NCBI GenBank assembly: GCA_964437725.1
Contig: CAYTIB010000055.1
Coordinates: 1 to 59,596 of the forward strand
DNA from: CAYTIB01 sp964437725
GTDB lineage: Bacteria > UBA8248 > JACPRG01 > G963555815
Reading direction: 5' to 3'
DNA length: 59,596 nucleotides
Part shown: in pieces, positions 43,032-52,206 of the stretch
Layout of the letters: each line of letters begins with the position of its first letter
How positions within the stretch are numbered: the first letter of the stretch is position 1
The notes under the pieces: model-generated
Database searches by the model: none
What the model was told of the DNA's origin: nothing
Seen by the model: only the letters and a program-made list of their open reading frames with translations
Position numbers and translations under genes: made by a program

Positions 43032-45134
43032 ATGCTGCCGGAGTCCCCGAGTTTGAGCTACTCGCAAATCCTCCTTAGACGAACCGCTTCTTCAGTCCTG
43101 GCAACAGCGCTCCTTTGCATGTCCGCTTGCGGGACGCTCCAACAAGATCTCGTTTCACAGGCTGATATCACACCGCAGGAACAAGCAGCCTTTCAGGAAG
43201 GCAAAAAGGCACTTGATAGCGGGGACCCAACCAAGGCGGAACGTCTCCTCAACGAATTTTGGGACAAATACCCGAATAGCCGATTAATTCCCCATGCCTC
43301 TATGTTCCTTGGGAAGATCGCTTACGAAAGGGGTAACTTTCCAAAAGCTTTGAGTCGATTTGCACCCTACCTAGCATCAAACTACTCTCCTTTGTTGCGA
43401 CTCCGAGCTAACCAATGGACAGGAGCAATCCAAAAGGCTATGGGAAATCTGACGAGTGCCCACAACCACTACCAAACAGCTCTGGGCCTTGCAGAAACAG
43501 ATAATGACCGCCGAACAACGCTCTGGTCACTCGTTCAGTTAGCTTTGGATCAAAACAAATTTTTTGAAGCTGTCCAACACCTACCAACACTTGTTTCGCT
43601 TACACCCGAAAGCAAAGCCAGGCAAAAGCTCAAGCAACGGACAGTCAATCTAATTTTTCTGAATCTTGATCTGCCAGAAATTGAGCTTTTAATGCAACAG
43701 ATGAAATCCAGTTTTCCTGCAGGTTATCTAGCCATTCGGAGGGCCCAGCAACTTATCAATAGAAAAGAACCAAAGGCTGCTCGAATTCAATTGGCACAGT
43801 TTCTAAAAAATTTCGGAAACCACCCCTTAAAGAAACAGGCCCAAAAATTGGTCCGTTCCATCGAGGAGCAAAAAACACATAAGCCCGAAAGTGCATTGAT
43901 CCCAATCGTCCCACTGGATCGCAATTCTGCGCAATTACACAAAGGCGCTGTGATACAACCCACACCTCCGACAGCCTCTTTGAGAGGAATGAAGCGGGAA
44001 AAGGCCGGGAAAATAGAAGTGCTGAATGTCGGCATATTGCTACCCCTGTCTGGACCAAACGCGGAGATTGGCCAGGCGGGGATTAAGGGGATTCAATTAG
44101 CACTTCAGCATGCTGGGGCTTTTTCCGGCCGGGTTAAGCTCCAAATTCGAAATTCTTTAAAAGGGGATATAGTGCGAACCATCAAAGAGCTAGTTCAGGA
44201 CTTTGGGACGATCGCCATCTTGGGTCCCTACCATCCGTCGGCGACTTCCGCAGCAACGAAGATAGTCGAAAAACTAAGGATCCCCATTATTCTCCCAATG
44301 GATACCTCTATAGGAACAGTCTCTGATACTCAACATGTCTTCCGACTAGGGATGAGCCATGCCGCACAGGCGGAGGCTGTAGCCAATTATGCAGTTCAAA
44401 CTTTAGGCCTAAACAGACTCGCAATTTTGTACCCATCAAATGCTACAGGGAAAACGATGAGCGAGATATTCCATCAGCGTGTGGCCGCTCTGGGAGCCCG
44501 TATCATACGTAAATCCTCTTATCCCTCTGACGCCACTGATTTTGGACGTCAAATTCGTGCTCTCGGAGGGATGACTGATCAGGAAGTCGAGCGGGTAAGG
44601 GAAGCTAACGAGCGGAGAGGTAATAAGCCAACCCAGATTCCGAATATCCCCTTCGAGGGACTATTCATTCCAGATGTTGCAGCCCAAGCTGCACTGATTA
44701 TTCCGGGTCTTGGATTCTACAACATACGGGGGATTCACCTGTTGGGCATATCGGGGTGGAACTCCAATGAAATCATTGCCCTGGCTAAAAAGGAAGTCGA
44801 AGGAGCATATTTTGTCGGGGGGTATAGCCAACTTTCCCCTACAGCCCGGCGTGCCCGTTTTGCACGGGATTTCCAGCGTGCCTTTTCCAAACTTCCAAAT
44901 AAAATCTCTGCCCTCTCCTACGATTCCATGCGTTTTCTTCTTACAGGAATCCGGAAATCGGGGAACAATCGAACTGTCTTAAGAAAGCTGTTGTCCAAAA
45001 ACCAAGGGTTTGACGGTGTAACGGGAAATTTCCGTATAGATTCGACCGGTGCAGCCCGGCGGAATTTGCCAATCATGACAATCAATAACGGAAAGATTAG
45101 TTTAGCAGGAAAAAAAAGTATTTCGAGGCAGTAA
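43032..45134 (+). CDS. LppC-like lipoprotein (TPR plus periplasmic-binding domain)
   Basis: 700 residues. Signal peptide with a lipobox (MSAC, Cys near 35), a helical TPR-like part (about 50-270), a linker, then a type 1 periplasmic-binding fold from LNVGILLPLSGPNAEIGQAG near 335 to the end (Leu/Ile/Val-binding or Peripla_BP_6 type). This domain order is that of LpoA/LppC, an outer-membrane activator of penicillin-binding proteins, though distant sugar or amino-acid sensors share it. No Shine-Dalgarno precedes the ATG at 43032: AAGGAG lies at 42998-43003, seven bases before an in-frame ATT at 43011. Confidence 0.75.
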   Translation: MLPESPSLSYSQILLRRTASSVLATALLCMSACGTLQQDLVSQADITPQEQAAFQEGKKALDSGDPTKAERLLNEFWDKYPNSRLIPHASMFLGKIAYERGNFPKALSRFAPYLASNYSPLLRLRANQWTGAIQKAMGNLTSAHNHYQTALGLAETDNDRRTTLWSLVQLALDQNKFFEAVQHLPTLVSLTPESKARQKLKQRTVNLIFLNLDLPEIELLMQQMKSSFPAGYLAIRRAQQLINRKEPKAARIQLAQFLKNFGNHPLKKQAQKLVRSIEEQKTHKPESALIPIVPLDRNSAQLHKGAVIQPTPPTASLRGMKREKAGKIEVLNVGILLPLSGPNAEIGQAGIKGIQLALQHAGAFSGRVKLQIRNSLKGDIVRTIKELVQDFGTIAILGPYHPSATSAATKIVEKLRIPIILPMDTSIGTVSDTQHVFRLGMSHAAQAEAVANYAVQTLGLNRLAILYPSNATGKTMSEIFHQRVAALGARIIRKSSYPSDATDFGRQIRALGGMTDQEVERVREANERRGNKPTQIPNIPFEGLFIPDVAAQAALIIPGLGFYNIRGIHLLGISGWNSNEIIALAKKEVEGAYFVGGYSQLSPTARRARFARDFQRAFSKLPNKISALSYDSMRFLLTGIRKSGNNRTVLRKLLSKNQGFDGVTGNFRIDSTGAARRNLPIMTINNGKISLAGKKSISRQ

Positions 45135-45176
45135 GTACAGGACGGCTTCCATCGCACAAAATTGAGAGTTAGTTAT

Positions 45177-45218
45177 ATAACCTGAAGGTCGTAGGTTCAA
45201 ATCCTACCCCCGCAACCA
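45177..45218 (+). pseudogene. 3' half of a tRNA-fMet-like gene
   Basis: From the anticodon loop onward the bases match an initiator tRNA: ATAACCTGAAGGTCG, T arm GTAGG-TTCAAAT-CCTAC, acceptor strand CCCCGCAACCA with encoded CCA. It is very close to the 3' half of E. coli tRNA-fMet as I recall it. The expected 5' half (acceptor CGGGG, D arm, anticodon stem) is not present upstream, so it cannot fold as a tRNA. Starting in the anticodon loop is typical of the attachment sites of tyrosine integrases. Confidence 0.8.
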
Positions 45219-45223
45219 AATAT

Positions 45224-45256
45224 ACCCATTTAAATCAATGATTTAAATGGGTTTTT
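45224..45256 (+). terminator. Strong rho-independent terminator
   Basis: ACCCATTTAAATCA (45224-45237) and its exact reverse complement (45239-45252) are separated by one base and followed by T-rich TTTTC. It folds as a long hairpin with a small loop. It lies just behind the tRNA half and would also stop transcription from the LppC-like gene. Confidence 0.8.
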
Positions 45257-45406
45257 CTTTGTCTGGAATTTGCTCAAAAAAAGATGTACTAAGGTATACT
45301 GTAAATTTTGGCTAAAAACTTTAGCCACAACCGCGTGCTGATTTCAAAATTGTAAATCCACAATTTGAAGGTTTTGATTCGAAAATTTCTATGCAAGACT
45401 TTATCC

Positions 45407-46270
45407 ATGAAACTATTTTTACTCAAAAAATATTTTGTGTTTGTCTTATCCCTATTTTCGGTGCTTTGTATTTCCAAAACATCGATTAGCGAGCTTTTGT
45501 ACGGGTATCCAGATCTGAGGTTCTCAATTATTGATGATATTTCCTCGGAAGTGATTGCTAATAAAATTTTTATCCCCAAATCGAACTCGGGAATAGCAGT
45601 TGCTTTACTGCCTGGTTGCACAGGCATTCAAAGGTGGAATAAAAAAGATTTAATATCTTGGAGAGACTTTTTTATTGAAAAAGGTTTTGTGGTTGGTATT
45701 GCAGATTATAATTCGTCCCCACGCCCTAATGGCAAGCCATATAACTGTGGAAAAAATAAAAATCTAGAAGATATGCGATTGGTAAAAGACGTTTATGATA
45801 CGACTTCTGCCCTGGCAAAAGTTAAAGGCGTTGATATTAATAAAATTTTTACGGTAGGTTTTAGCTTGGGGGCGCAAATTGGGGCAGATGCAATTCGAGA
45901 TATAAATGTCGAAGAAGCAAAAACCCATAATTGGGGACCATTGCCAAGAGGAGTTATCAGTTTATATGGTGGTTGTGCGTACCCTAGCCGAACGTATTTA
46001 GACGAGAATATAGTTCGACCGGTTCTGTGGATGATGGGTGAAGACGATAACTACTATATGGAGGGTTGTGATACCTCAACATTTGAAAGTATCAAAGAAC
46101 AATTCCCACATAGCGAATTTATTTCATTCGAAAATGCAGGACACTGCTGGGATTGCAAGCAATTGGATGGTTTCCACAATCGAAGAGAAGGTCATACCTA
46201 TCGCTATAACGCTAAGGTTCACAAAGAGAGTCAAATCGCCGCCCTGAAATTCATAGAGAAGTTTGAATAG
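45407..46270 (+). CDS. Dienelactone hydrolase-like alpha/beta hydrolase, exported
   Basis: 287 residues from the ATG at 45407 (a longer frame to 45365 exists). The N-terminus has a hydrophobic signal segment (FLLKKYFVFVLSLFSVLC). The alpha/beta-hydrolase triad can be read: nucleophile in FTVGFSLGAQ (Ser) near 158, Asp in WMMGEDDNYY near 213 and His in NAGHCWDC near 246. Base composition is clearly more AT-rich than the neighbours, with A/T-heavy codons. It is the only gene between the tRNA half/terminator and dus. Probably acquired horizontally; substrate unknown. Confidence 0.72.
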   Translation: MKLFLLKKYFVFVLSLFSVLCISKTSISELLYGYPDLRFSIIDDISSEVIANKIFIPKSNSGIAVALLPGCTGIQRWNKKDLISWRDFFIEKGFVVGIADYNSSPRPNGKPYNCGKNKNLEDMRLVKDVYDTTSALAKVKGVDINKIFTVGFSLGAQIGADAIRDINVEEAKTHNWGPLPRGVISLYGGCAYPSRTYLDENIVRPVLWMMGEDDNYYMEGCDTSTFESIKEQFPHSEFISFENAGHCWDCKQLDGFHNRREGHTYRYNAKVHKESQIAALKFIEKFE

Positions 46271-46347
46271 AATTTTACTCATAACCTTAAACCGAAATCA
46301 TTACTGTGCTTAGTAAAACCCGCTTCATTGCCCTGAAGACTTATTAG

Positions 46348-47367
46348 CTAATTCGGAAATCCTGGAGGCGTCTCTGTCAACCGCCCCTGATGAACATGGT
46401 CTAACGAATTAGATAATACCTTGATGAGAGCTTCCACGTTTTCCGCTTCATCTATCTTCTGACGGAGGTGACGTGCACCGGGAAAGTCCGAAGCGTAGCT
46501 ATAGAGGTGCTTGCGAGCCTGAACGAGTGCTCGGTGGGGCACCATTTGCTCAGCACATTCCTGAGTGTGACGCAAGGCTGTTGCCAAACGCTCCGAAAGG
46601 GGTGGATCGGGACTGATCTCTCGTCCTTCGATGGCCGCATCCATTTGATTATAAACCCAGGGTTTACCGACCGCTCCCCGGCCTACCATAACAGCGTCAC
46701 ATCCGGTATCCGCAACCATTTTACGCGCGTCGGCAGGGCTCATCACGTCGCCGTTTCCGATTACGGGTATGTCCACAGCTTCCTTGACCGCAGCAATAAC
46801 CCCCCAATCGGCCCTCCCGCTGAATGCCTGACTTCGTGTCCGCCCATGGATTGATATGGCGGCCACACCTGCAGCCTCCAGTTTCCGGACAAATACAACC
46901 ACAGCGGTCAAGTCAACGTGGCCCCAACCAGCACGAATCTTCGCGGTAACGGGTTTGTCAACTGCCCGGACCATGGCTGATACGATCTCCGCAGCCCGCT
47001 CAGGGAAACGGAGCAAAGCGGAACCCGCCTCAGTCTTCACAATTTTTTTGACGGGGCATCCCATATTGATATCCACAAGACTTGCCCCCAGATCAACAAT
47101 AATGCGGGCGGCATCCGCCATTACTTCGGGATCATTTCCAAAAAGCTGCATCGAGACCTCTCCTTCGTCTCGATGAGTTCTGAGCTGCGCACGAGTCTTC
47201 TCATTTCCATGCACCAACGCACGACTACTCACCATTTCAGTACAGACCAAACCCGCACCTCCCTCACGAGACAGCAAACGATAAGGGAGGTGTGAGTAGC
47301 CGGATAAAGGGGCCTGAATCACCCTAGAGGTCAAGCAAACATCGCCAATTCTTACGGGTTGCGTCAC
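46348..47367 (-). CDS. dusB: tRNA-dihydrouridine synthase
   Basis: FMN enzyme that reduces uridines in the tRNA D-loop. 339 residues from the GTG at 47367, which overlaps the tsaD TGA (GTGA) and has GGGAG eight bases upstream; an upstream TTG at 47382 is less likely. VIQAPLSGYSHLPYR near 18, the NMGCPVKKIVKTEAGSALL segment with the catalytic Cys near 105, and the FMN-binding IHGRTRSQAFSG near 170 are intact. The pattern is closest to DusB/NifR3. Confidence 0.9.
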   Translation of the reverse strand: MTQPVRIGDVCLTSRVIQAPLSGYSHLPYRLLSREGGAGLVCTEMVSSRALVHGNEKTRAQLRTHRDEGEVSMQLFGNDPEVMADAARIIVDLGASLVDINMGCPVKKIVKTEAGSALLRFPERAAEIVSAMVRAVDKPVTAKIRAGWGHVDLTAVVVFVRKLEAAGVAAISIHGRTRSQAFSGRADWGVIAAVKEAVDIPVIGNGDVMSPADARKMVADTGCDAVMVGRGAVGKPWVYNQMDAAIEGREISPDPPLSERLATALRHTQECAEQMVPHRALVQARKHLYSYASDFPGARHLRQKIDEAENVEALIKVLSNSLDHVHQGRLTETPPGFPN

Positions 47368-48485
47368 GAATCCAACTCCCAACCTGGATCAGCTTCCATG
47401 GAAAGCGTGTCTTCTAGAAAAATACGTTTTTGACGTAGAAGCGGAGTTCCCGCTGCAGCAATCATTACCGCATTATCAGTGCAATATTCGATAGCTGGTA
47501 CGTGAACACGAACGTCTTCCAACCCGCCCATTTCGATTAGAGCATTTCGAAGACCCTCATTCGCTGCGACTCCTCCAACAACAACCAAATCCCGGACTCC
47601 TTCTTGGCAAACGGCTCGAAAGGCTTTCTGCATTAGCACGTCTATGACCGCATTTTGAAATTCTCGGCAAATTTTTTCGAGCAACTCCGAAGACATCTCC
47701 CCAGTCCTATCGAGGGGGGATTTCAGAGGATCATCATCATAGACACCAATGGATTGCAAATAGACCAAAACGGCTGTCTTCAACCCACTAAAACTGAAGT
47801 CGAGGGTTGGGTCGCCAAGCATTGGTCGAGGAAAACGTGGTACTGAATGCTCTTCTTCCTGCTCCCCTTCACTATTCCTTGCCAAGGAATCAATCCGAGG
47901 TCCACCCGGAAAACCAAGCCCAAGCAAGCTTGCTACTTTATCGTAAGCCTCTCCCGCCGCATCATCACGGGTTGCACCAAGAAGTTGATATCGTATCGCC
48001 TGATTCTGATCGCCCTCATCTGCCCGATATAGGTGAGTATGACCTCCTGAAACAACCAACGCCACAAACGGAAAATCAGGCGGCTGCCCTCCTCCGAGAC
48101 CTGCGGGTGGCAGTGTCGCATCCTGGAGATAGATAGAAGCCACGTGGCCTGCCAAATGATGAACACCAACAAGAGGTAGCTTCCTCGCCAACGCAATCCC
48201 CTTTGCTGCCTGAAGGCCTACCAAAAGCGCAACTAGTAAACCAGGCCCCCGGGTCACCGCAACTCCTTCGAGCCGCCCCCAGCCTCCCGCCTGTAACACA
48301 GCTTCTTGGACTATAGGGTGGATACGCTCTACATGGCTTCGAGCAGCTAGCTCTGGGACCACGCCACCATAAGGGGAATGCACATCAAACTGAACTCCAA
48401 CTACCTTAGACAGGACATGTTTTCCGTCTTCGACAACTGCAGCGGCCGTTTCATCACAAGAAGTCTCGATCCCAAGCACACGCAT
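47364..48485 (-). CDS. tsaD: tRNA N6-adenosine threonylcarbamoyltransferase
   Basis: Transfers the threonylcarbamoyl group to A37 of ANN-reading tRNAs (t6A). 373 residues in the ASKHA fold. The metal-binding HHLAGHV near 108, VSGGHTHLY near 145 and the late VVGGVAANEGLR near 302 are present, with a short insertion rich in Glu and Pro around 210-220. Its stop overlaps the dus start by four bases, so two tRNA-modification enzymes are coupled. Upstream is ctpA. Confidence 0.96.
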   Translation of the reverse strand: MRVLGIETSCDETAAAVVEDGKHVLSKVVGVQFDVHSPYGGVVPELAARSHVERIHPIVQEAVLQAGGWGRLEGVAVTRGPGLLVALLVGLQAAKGIALARKLPLVGVHHLAGHVASIYLQDATLPPAGLGGGQPPDFPFVALVVSGGHTHLYRADEGDQNQAIRYQLLGATRDDAAGEAYDKVASLLGLGFPGGPRIDSLARNSEGEQEEEHSVPRFPRPMLGDPTLDFSFSGLKTAVLVYLQSIGVYDDDPLKSPLDRTGEMSSELLEKICREFQNAVIDVLMQKAFRAVCQEGVRDLVVVGGVAANEGLRNALIEMGGLEDVRVHVPAIEYCTDNAVMIAAAGTPLLRQKRIFLEDTLSMEADPGWELDS

Positions 48486-48525
48486 GACTACGTTCCGCCC
48501 AATGAAAATAGATGTATAAGCAAAC

Positions 48526-49902
48526 TTAACTCGCCTTGGCTTCTTTGCCCAATCTCTGCCGTAGTATGTCCCATCCCCTCAAAAGCTCAACAGCGCGATC
48601 CAACTGAGAATCTCCTGTCTTCTTAAACGGTTTCCTTTCACGAGCCCCGGAACGAGCAACGCCCGGTGTACTCTCCGGGTCATCCTTGCCCTTCAGGGAG
48701 CCTTTCAGGTCACGTTCTCTCAACCTGCGACGCGCTGCTTTAGTCTTGGATTGAATCATGGGCCCCACAATGATGTCCGGTGTGATTCCGCGTCCCTGAA
48801 TTTGCCGGCCTTTTGGCGTGTAATATAAACCTGTCGTCATCCGCAATCCTGAGCCATCACTAAGTGGAAGTACAGTCTGAACGGAACCTTTACCAAAGGT
48901 CTGGGTCCCCGCAATTACCGCCCGCCCCAAATCCTGCAGCGCTCCGGCTACAATCTCAGAAGCACTCGCACTACCCCCATCAACCAACACAACCATAGGC
49001 ATATTAGAGCCCATGGCTGGGCCCTTCGAATGAAATCGCATATTCTGTTCGGGTACACGCCCCTTGGTGTAAACTAGCAAAGATGCTTCACTCACAAAGG
49101 CATCGGTAACAGCAACTGCCGCTGAGAGAAGTCCGCCTGGGTTGTTTCGAAGATCAAGTATTAATCCCTTCAATGAGGAGGCGCCTAAAACCTTTAATCC
49201 CTCCTTCACATCCCGACTTGTATCCAGATTGAATTGACTAATTCGAATATAACCCATTCCCTTTTCTAACTTGCGATAGCTCACACTCCGTACTCTTATC
49301 ACTTCTCGAACGAGGGTGAATTTGCGAGACTTCTTCCAACCTGACCGCATGATCTCGACCACCACCTTCGTCCCAGGCTTCCCCCGCAATTTCTGGACAG
49401 CTTTTGAAAGAGTCATCCCTTTCGTAACCTGGCTATCCACACTCACAATTCGATCCCCCGCCTTGAGACCGGACCGTTGAGCAGGGGTATCATCAATGGG
49501 AGAAATGATAAGTAAAACGCCATTTCGCATTGTGATCTCGATGCCAAGTCCTCCAAACTTACCCTGGGTTTCAACCTGAGACTCGCGAAACTCCTTGGGT
49601 GGCAGAAAAGTCGTGTGAGGATCCAAAGTTTGAAGCATCCCTCGGATCGCCCCACGAATAAGCTGCTGGTTACCGAGATTTTCCACATAATCTGATCTGA
49701 GAAGCGCAAGAACTTCAGCAAAGGTCTTGAGATCTTCAAATAATTTTTTTGAACGCTCTTTTTTAGATTGTGTTTCCATGGATTTTTTAGCTTGCGACCT
49801 GGCTGGCTCAGAAACGCCAAAAACGACTCCTCCAACCAGGAGAAAGGACAGACTGAATGATTTAAGCCAGGCGGCTTTGTGGGTGTTCCTGGTCCAACAC
49901 AT
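48526..49902 (-). CDS. ctpA: Carboxy-terminal processing protease
   Basis: Periplasmic S41 serine protease. 458 residues from the ATG at 49902, which has AAGGAG six bases upstream; an earlier start at 49926 overlaps envC. Signal segment near residues 13-30, PDZ domain with GLGIEITMRNGVLLI near 100 and AGDRIVSVD near 132, then the catalytic domain with the Ser in VLVDGGSASASEIV near 303 and the Lys in TFGKGSVQTV near 331. The tail beyond residue 400 is basic and may be disordered. Downstream of ftsE-ftsX-envC, the classical operon order. Confidence 0.95.
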   Translation of the reverse strand: MCWTRNTHKAAWLKSFSLSFLLVGGVVFGVSEPARSQAKKSMETQSKKERSKKLFEDLKTFAEVLALLRSDYVENLGNQQLIRGAIRGMLQTLDPHTTFLPPKEFRESQVETQGKFGGLGIEITMRNGVLLIISPIDDTPAQRSGLKAGDRIVSVDSQVTKGMTLSKAVQKLRGKPGTKVVVEIMRSGWKKSRKFTLVREVIRVRSVSYRKLEKGMGYIRISQFNLDTSRDVKEGLKVLGASSLKGLILDLRNNPGGLLSAAVAVTDAFVSEASLLVYTKGRVPEQNMRFHSKGPAMGSNMPMVVLVDGGSASASEIVAGALQDLGRAVIAGTQTFGKGSVQTVLPLSDGSGLRMTTGLYYTPKGRQIQGRGITPDIIVGPMIQSKTKAARRRLRERDLKGSLKGKDDPESTPGVARSGARERKPFKKTGDSQLDRAVELLRGWDILRQRLGKEAKAS

Positions 49903-49918
49903 TTTCTCTCCTTTCCGA

Positions 49919-51169
49919 CTATTCAACTCGGACTTCTAGCCACCGCAACGGATTCACAGGCTTGCCACGATTGCGGAGTTCAAAATAGATAGCTGGCCGT
50001 CCCAACACACCACCCTCTCCAACCCAGGCAATGGTCTGGCCCTCTTTGACTTTTTCCCCTACACGAACCGTTGGAATAGTTCCGTGAGCATAGATTGAGT
50101 GAAAACTTTCCCCATGACTAAGCACCAACAAATTTCCGTAGCCTCTCAACCGGTCTGCAAACATCACCTTTCCATCGCCGACGGACTGGACACGATCACC
50201 CAGTTTGGCCGTTAACGTAATTCCCATCTTCAAAGGAAGATCCGACTGGCCAGAGTCCCAAATAGGATCGAATCGGCTAATGATTCGTCCTACAACTGGC
50301 CACGGTAGTAAGCCCTTCCGCTCTGGGAAAAGCTGCTTTTGCACTTTTGCACCCTCAGAGAACCACTGTTTCAAAAGCGTTTCAAGACGCTTGGCTGCTC
50401 GGCGAATCTCTAAATATGCCTGACGCTGGTGATTTTTGTGCTTTCGGAGAGACGCAAGCAAGGTGGCTTTTTTCTTCCGGACAGAAAGAAGAAGTATCTC
50501 CTCTTGTTCAACTCTTTGTGCTTCATTCACTAGGGCCATTTCTTCTGATCGGATAACCTCCATAATCCGATGATGAGCTATTCTTTGCTTCTGTACCGTT
50601 TCGATCAAACGCGCATCCGCCACAGCAATTCGATTTACATATTCACGCATCTGTGCCACCTCGAAAACCCCACCGTTCAGCAATGCCAATAAGCTGTGCG
50701 GCACGCCTAGCTCTTTGTAAAGGGAACGGATACGGGTGCGTAATCTGCTTTCCGCTTGCCGACTTTTTAGTTCAACGTGTTTTCGCTCTTGCTCAGCCCG
50801 AAGTAACCGTTCGCGAGTAAGATCCAGCAAGTATCGCTGAATGCGAATTTCACCTTGCAGTATCTCTAATTGTGCGTCTAGAGCCTCTAAACCAGAAAGA
50901 AGAGAGCGTTCCTTCAGCTCACTTTGATCAATTCTTCGTTTTTGGGATGTTAGTCGTTCTCTGAGTTGGAGAAGATTCCTCCGCTCAATTTTTATTCTCT
51001 TTTGCAACTGCACAGGCGAAAGGGACTCGGCTACCCCGTGCTCAAAATGCCCAACAATCAGAAAAAAAGCGAGCCATATGATCGAAAAAAACCCACCAAT
51101 TCGACACCATGCCGCGATACAGATTGGGACTGTTTCCCAATTCCATTGATTGGGCTTTTGGGGATACAA
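49919..51169 (-). CDS. envC: EnvC-like murein hydrolase activator
   Basis: Periplasmic coiled-coil protein that activates amidases at the septum through FtsEX. 416 residues: hydrophobic N-terminal segment (about 25-40), long coiled coil from about 48 to 265 (LRERLTSQKRRIDQSELK and similar), then a LytM/M23 domain. Catalytic LytM residues are altered: the first zinc ligand position reads KMGITL instead of HxGID, and the last reads YFELR instead of HFELR. This is the degenerate state expected of EnvC. Directly downstream of ftsX. Confidence 0.9.
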   Translation of the reverse strand: MYPQKPNQWNWETVPICIAAWCRIGGFFSIIWLAFFLIVGHFEHGVAESLSPVQLQKRIKIERRNLLQLRERLTSQKRRIDQSELKERSLLSGLEALDAQLEILQGEIRIQRYLLDLTRERLLRAEQERKHVELKSRQAESRLRTRIRSLYKELGVPHSLLALLNGGVFEVAQMREYVNRIAVADARLIETVQKQRIAHHRIMEVIRSEEMALVNEAQRVEQEEILLLSVRKKKATLLASLRKHKNHQRQAYLEIRRAAKRLETLLKQWFSEGAKVQKQLFPERKGLLPWPVVGRIISRFDPIWDSGQSDLPLKMGITLTAKLGDRVQSVGDGKVMFADRLRGYGNLLVLSHGESFHSIYAHGTIPTVRVGEKVKEGQTIAWVGEGGVLGRPAIYFELRNRGKPVNPLRWLEVRVE

Positions 51170-51270
51170 ATTGAAACCCGCCTAGAAGTTGAAAGTACCG
51201 GACATTTAGCTGTGACAACTGAGGGGTGTCAATAAAAACACTCTCGACCATAGCACAGCAAGGACCTTAT

Positions 51271-52206
51271 TCACGGATTTCGAGAAAAAGACAAGAAAGA
51301 GCCCAGTGCACCGAGGAGAGCCCCAAGGGCGAGAAGACCAACGCTTATCTCTGGCTCCAGAAAAGCCAGTTTTCCCAACTCAAGATCGGGAAAACCCTGG
51401 ACCAACCTAAGTAGAACTAGGCGATAGAGTAGATATAAAAATCCTAAGGACACTCCACTGCCAACAAGACCCACCAACAAACCCTCGACCAAAAATGGGG
51501 CCCTTATAAAGCCTGGCGTCGCACCAACCAAATCCATGATTTCTACCTCTTCTCGTCGTGTGAGCAAGGCCAGTCGAATCGTATTGGATACAACCAAAAT
51601 AATACCTAGCCCCAAGAACAGACCCATGCCGACAACAACCCACTTCAGCTCAACCACAACTCGTTCAAAGCCTTCTACCCAGGCACGTCCATAATCAACA
51701 CTTTCAATGCCCCATCGACCCCGGATCGTTGTCGCAAGCTTGGCAGCAAAAAGGGAAGTTCGTCTCTCGGGGGCAATGCTCAGCACAAACGAAGCTGGAA
51801 GAGGGTTTGGTGATAGGCCATCTAAGATATCCTTACGGCCCCCCAGATGATTGCGAAAATTCTCCAATGCCATTTTTTTAGAAACGTACTGAACTTTGGA
51901 GACTCCTACAAGTTCGATTAACTCTGAGCGAAGGCGACGAACCCCAGTTGATTCCACCTCATCTTTTAAGTACACCACAACACGGACTTGCCCCCCCCAC
52001 TCGTTCAAAAGTCGAGTCATGTTGGAAAGTATGAGAAGGGATCCCCCAAGAATAAGGAGAGCGATGGAGATCGATAAGGTGGCTACCAATGCAGCACTGC
52101 TGCTTTCCCAAATTCCGCGCAAAGCAACTCGAATGAAATAAGGGGAAGTCCGTATCCAGATCCCAAAAGTTTCCCTCTTGATACCCTCCGAAGGAGTTCC
52201 CTTCAT
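51271..52206 (-). CDS. ftsX: Cell division protein FtsX
   Basis: Membrane partner of FtsE in the divisome complex that activates septal murein hydrolases through EnvC. 311 residues from the ATG at 52206, one base into the ftsE stop (TAATG). Four membrane segments: one near 37-57, then three in the C-terminal half (about 200-300). The periplasmic loop carries the VEFGVSKVQYVSK-like ECD core (LVGVSKVQYVSKKMALENFR). The coding strand has a run of eight G (51991-51998). Followed by envC. Confidence 0.95.
   Translation of the reverse strand: MKGTPSEGIKRETFGIWIRTSPYFIRVALRGIWESSSAALVATLSISIALLILGGSLLILSNMTRLLNEWGGQVRVVVYLKDEVESTGVRRLRSELIELVGVSKVQYVSKKMALENFRNHLGGRKDILDGLSPNPLPASFVLSIAPERRTSLFAAKLATTIRGRWGIESVDYGRAWVEGFERVVVELKWVVVGMGLFLGLGIILVVSNTIRLALLTRREEVEIMDLVGATPGFIRAPFLVEGLLVGLVGSGVSLGFLYLLYRLVLLRLVQGFPDLELGKLAFLEPEISVGLLALGALLGALGSFLSFSRNP

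Noticed and set aside
45150..45220. Complete tRNA gene
   Set aside because: Only the part from the anticodon loop to CCA matches. The 5' bases cannot pair with the acceptor strand CCCCGCA, and no D arm is seen.
46468..46854. Plus-strand frame of 128 codons
   Set aside because: It is antisense to dus, whose FMN and Cys motifs are clear; the frame has no recognisable product.
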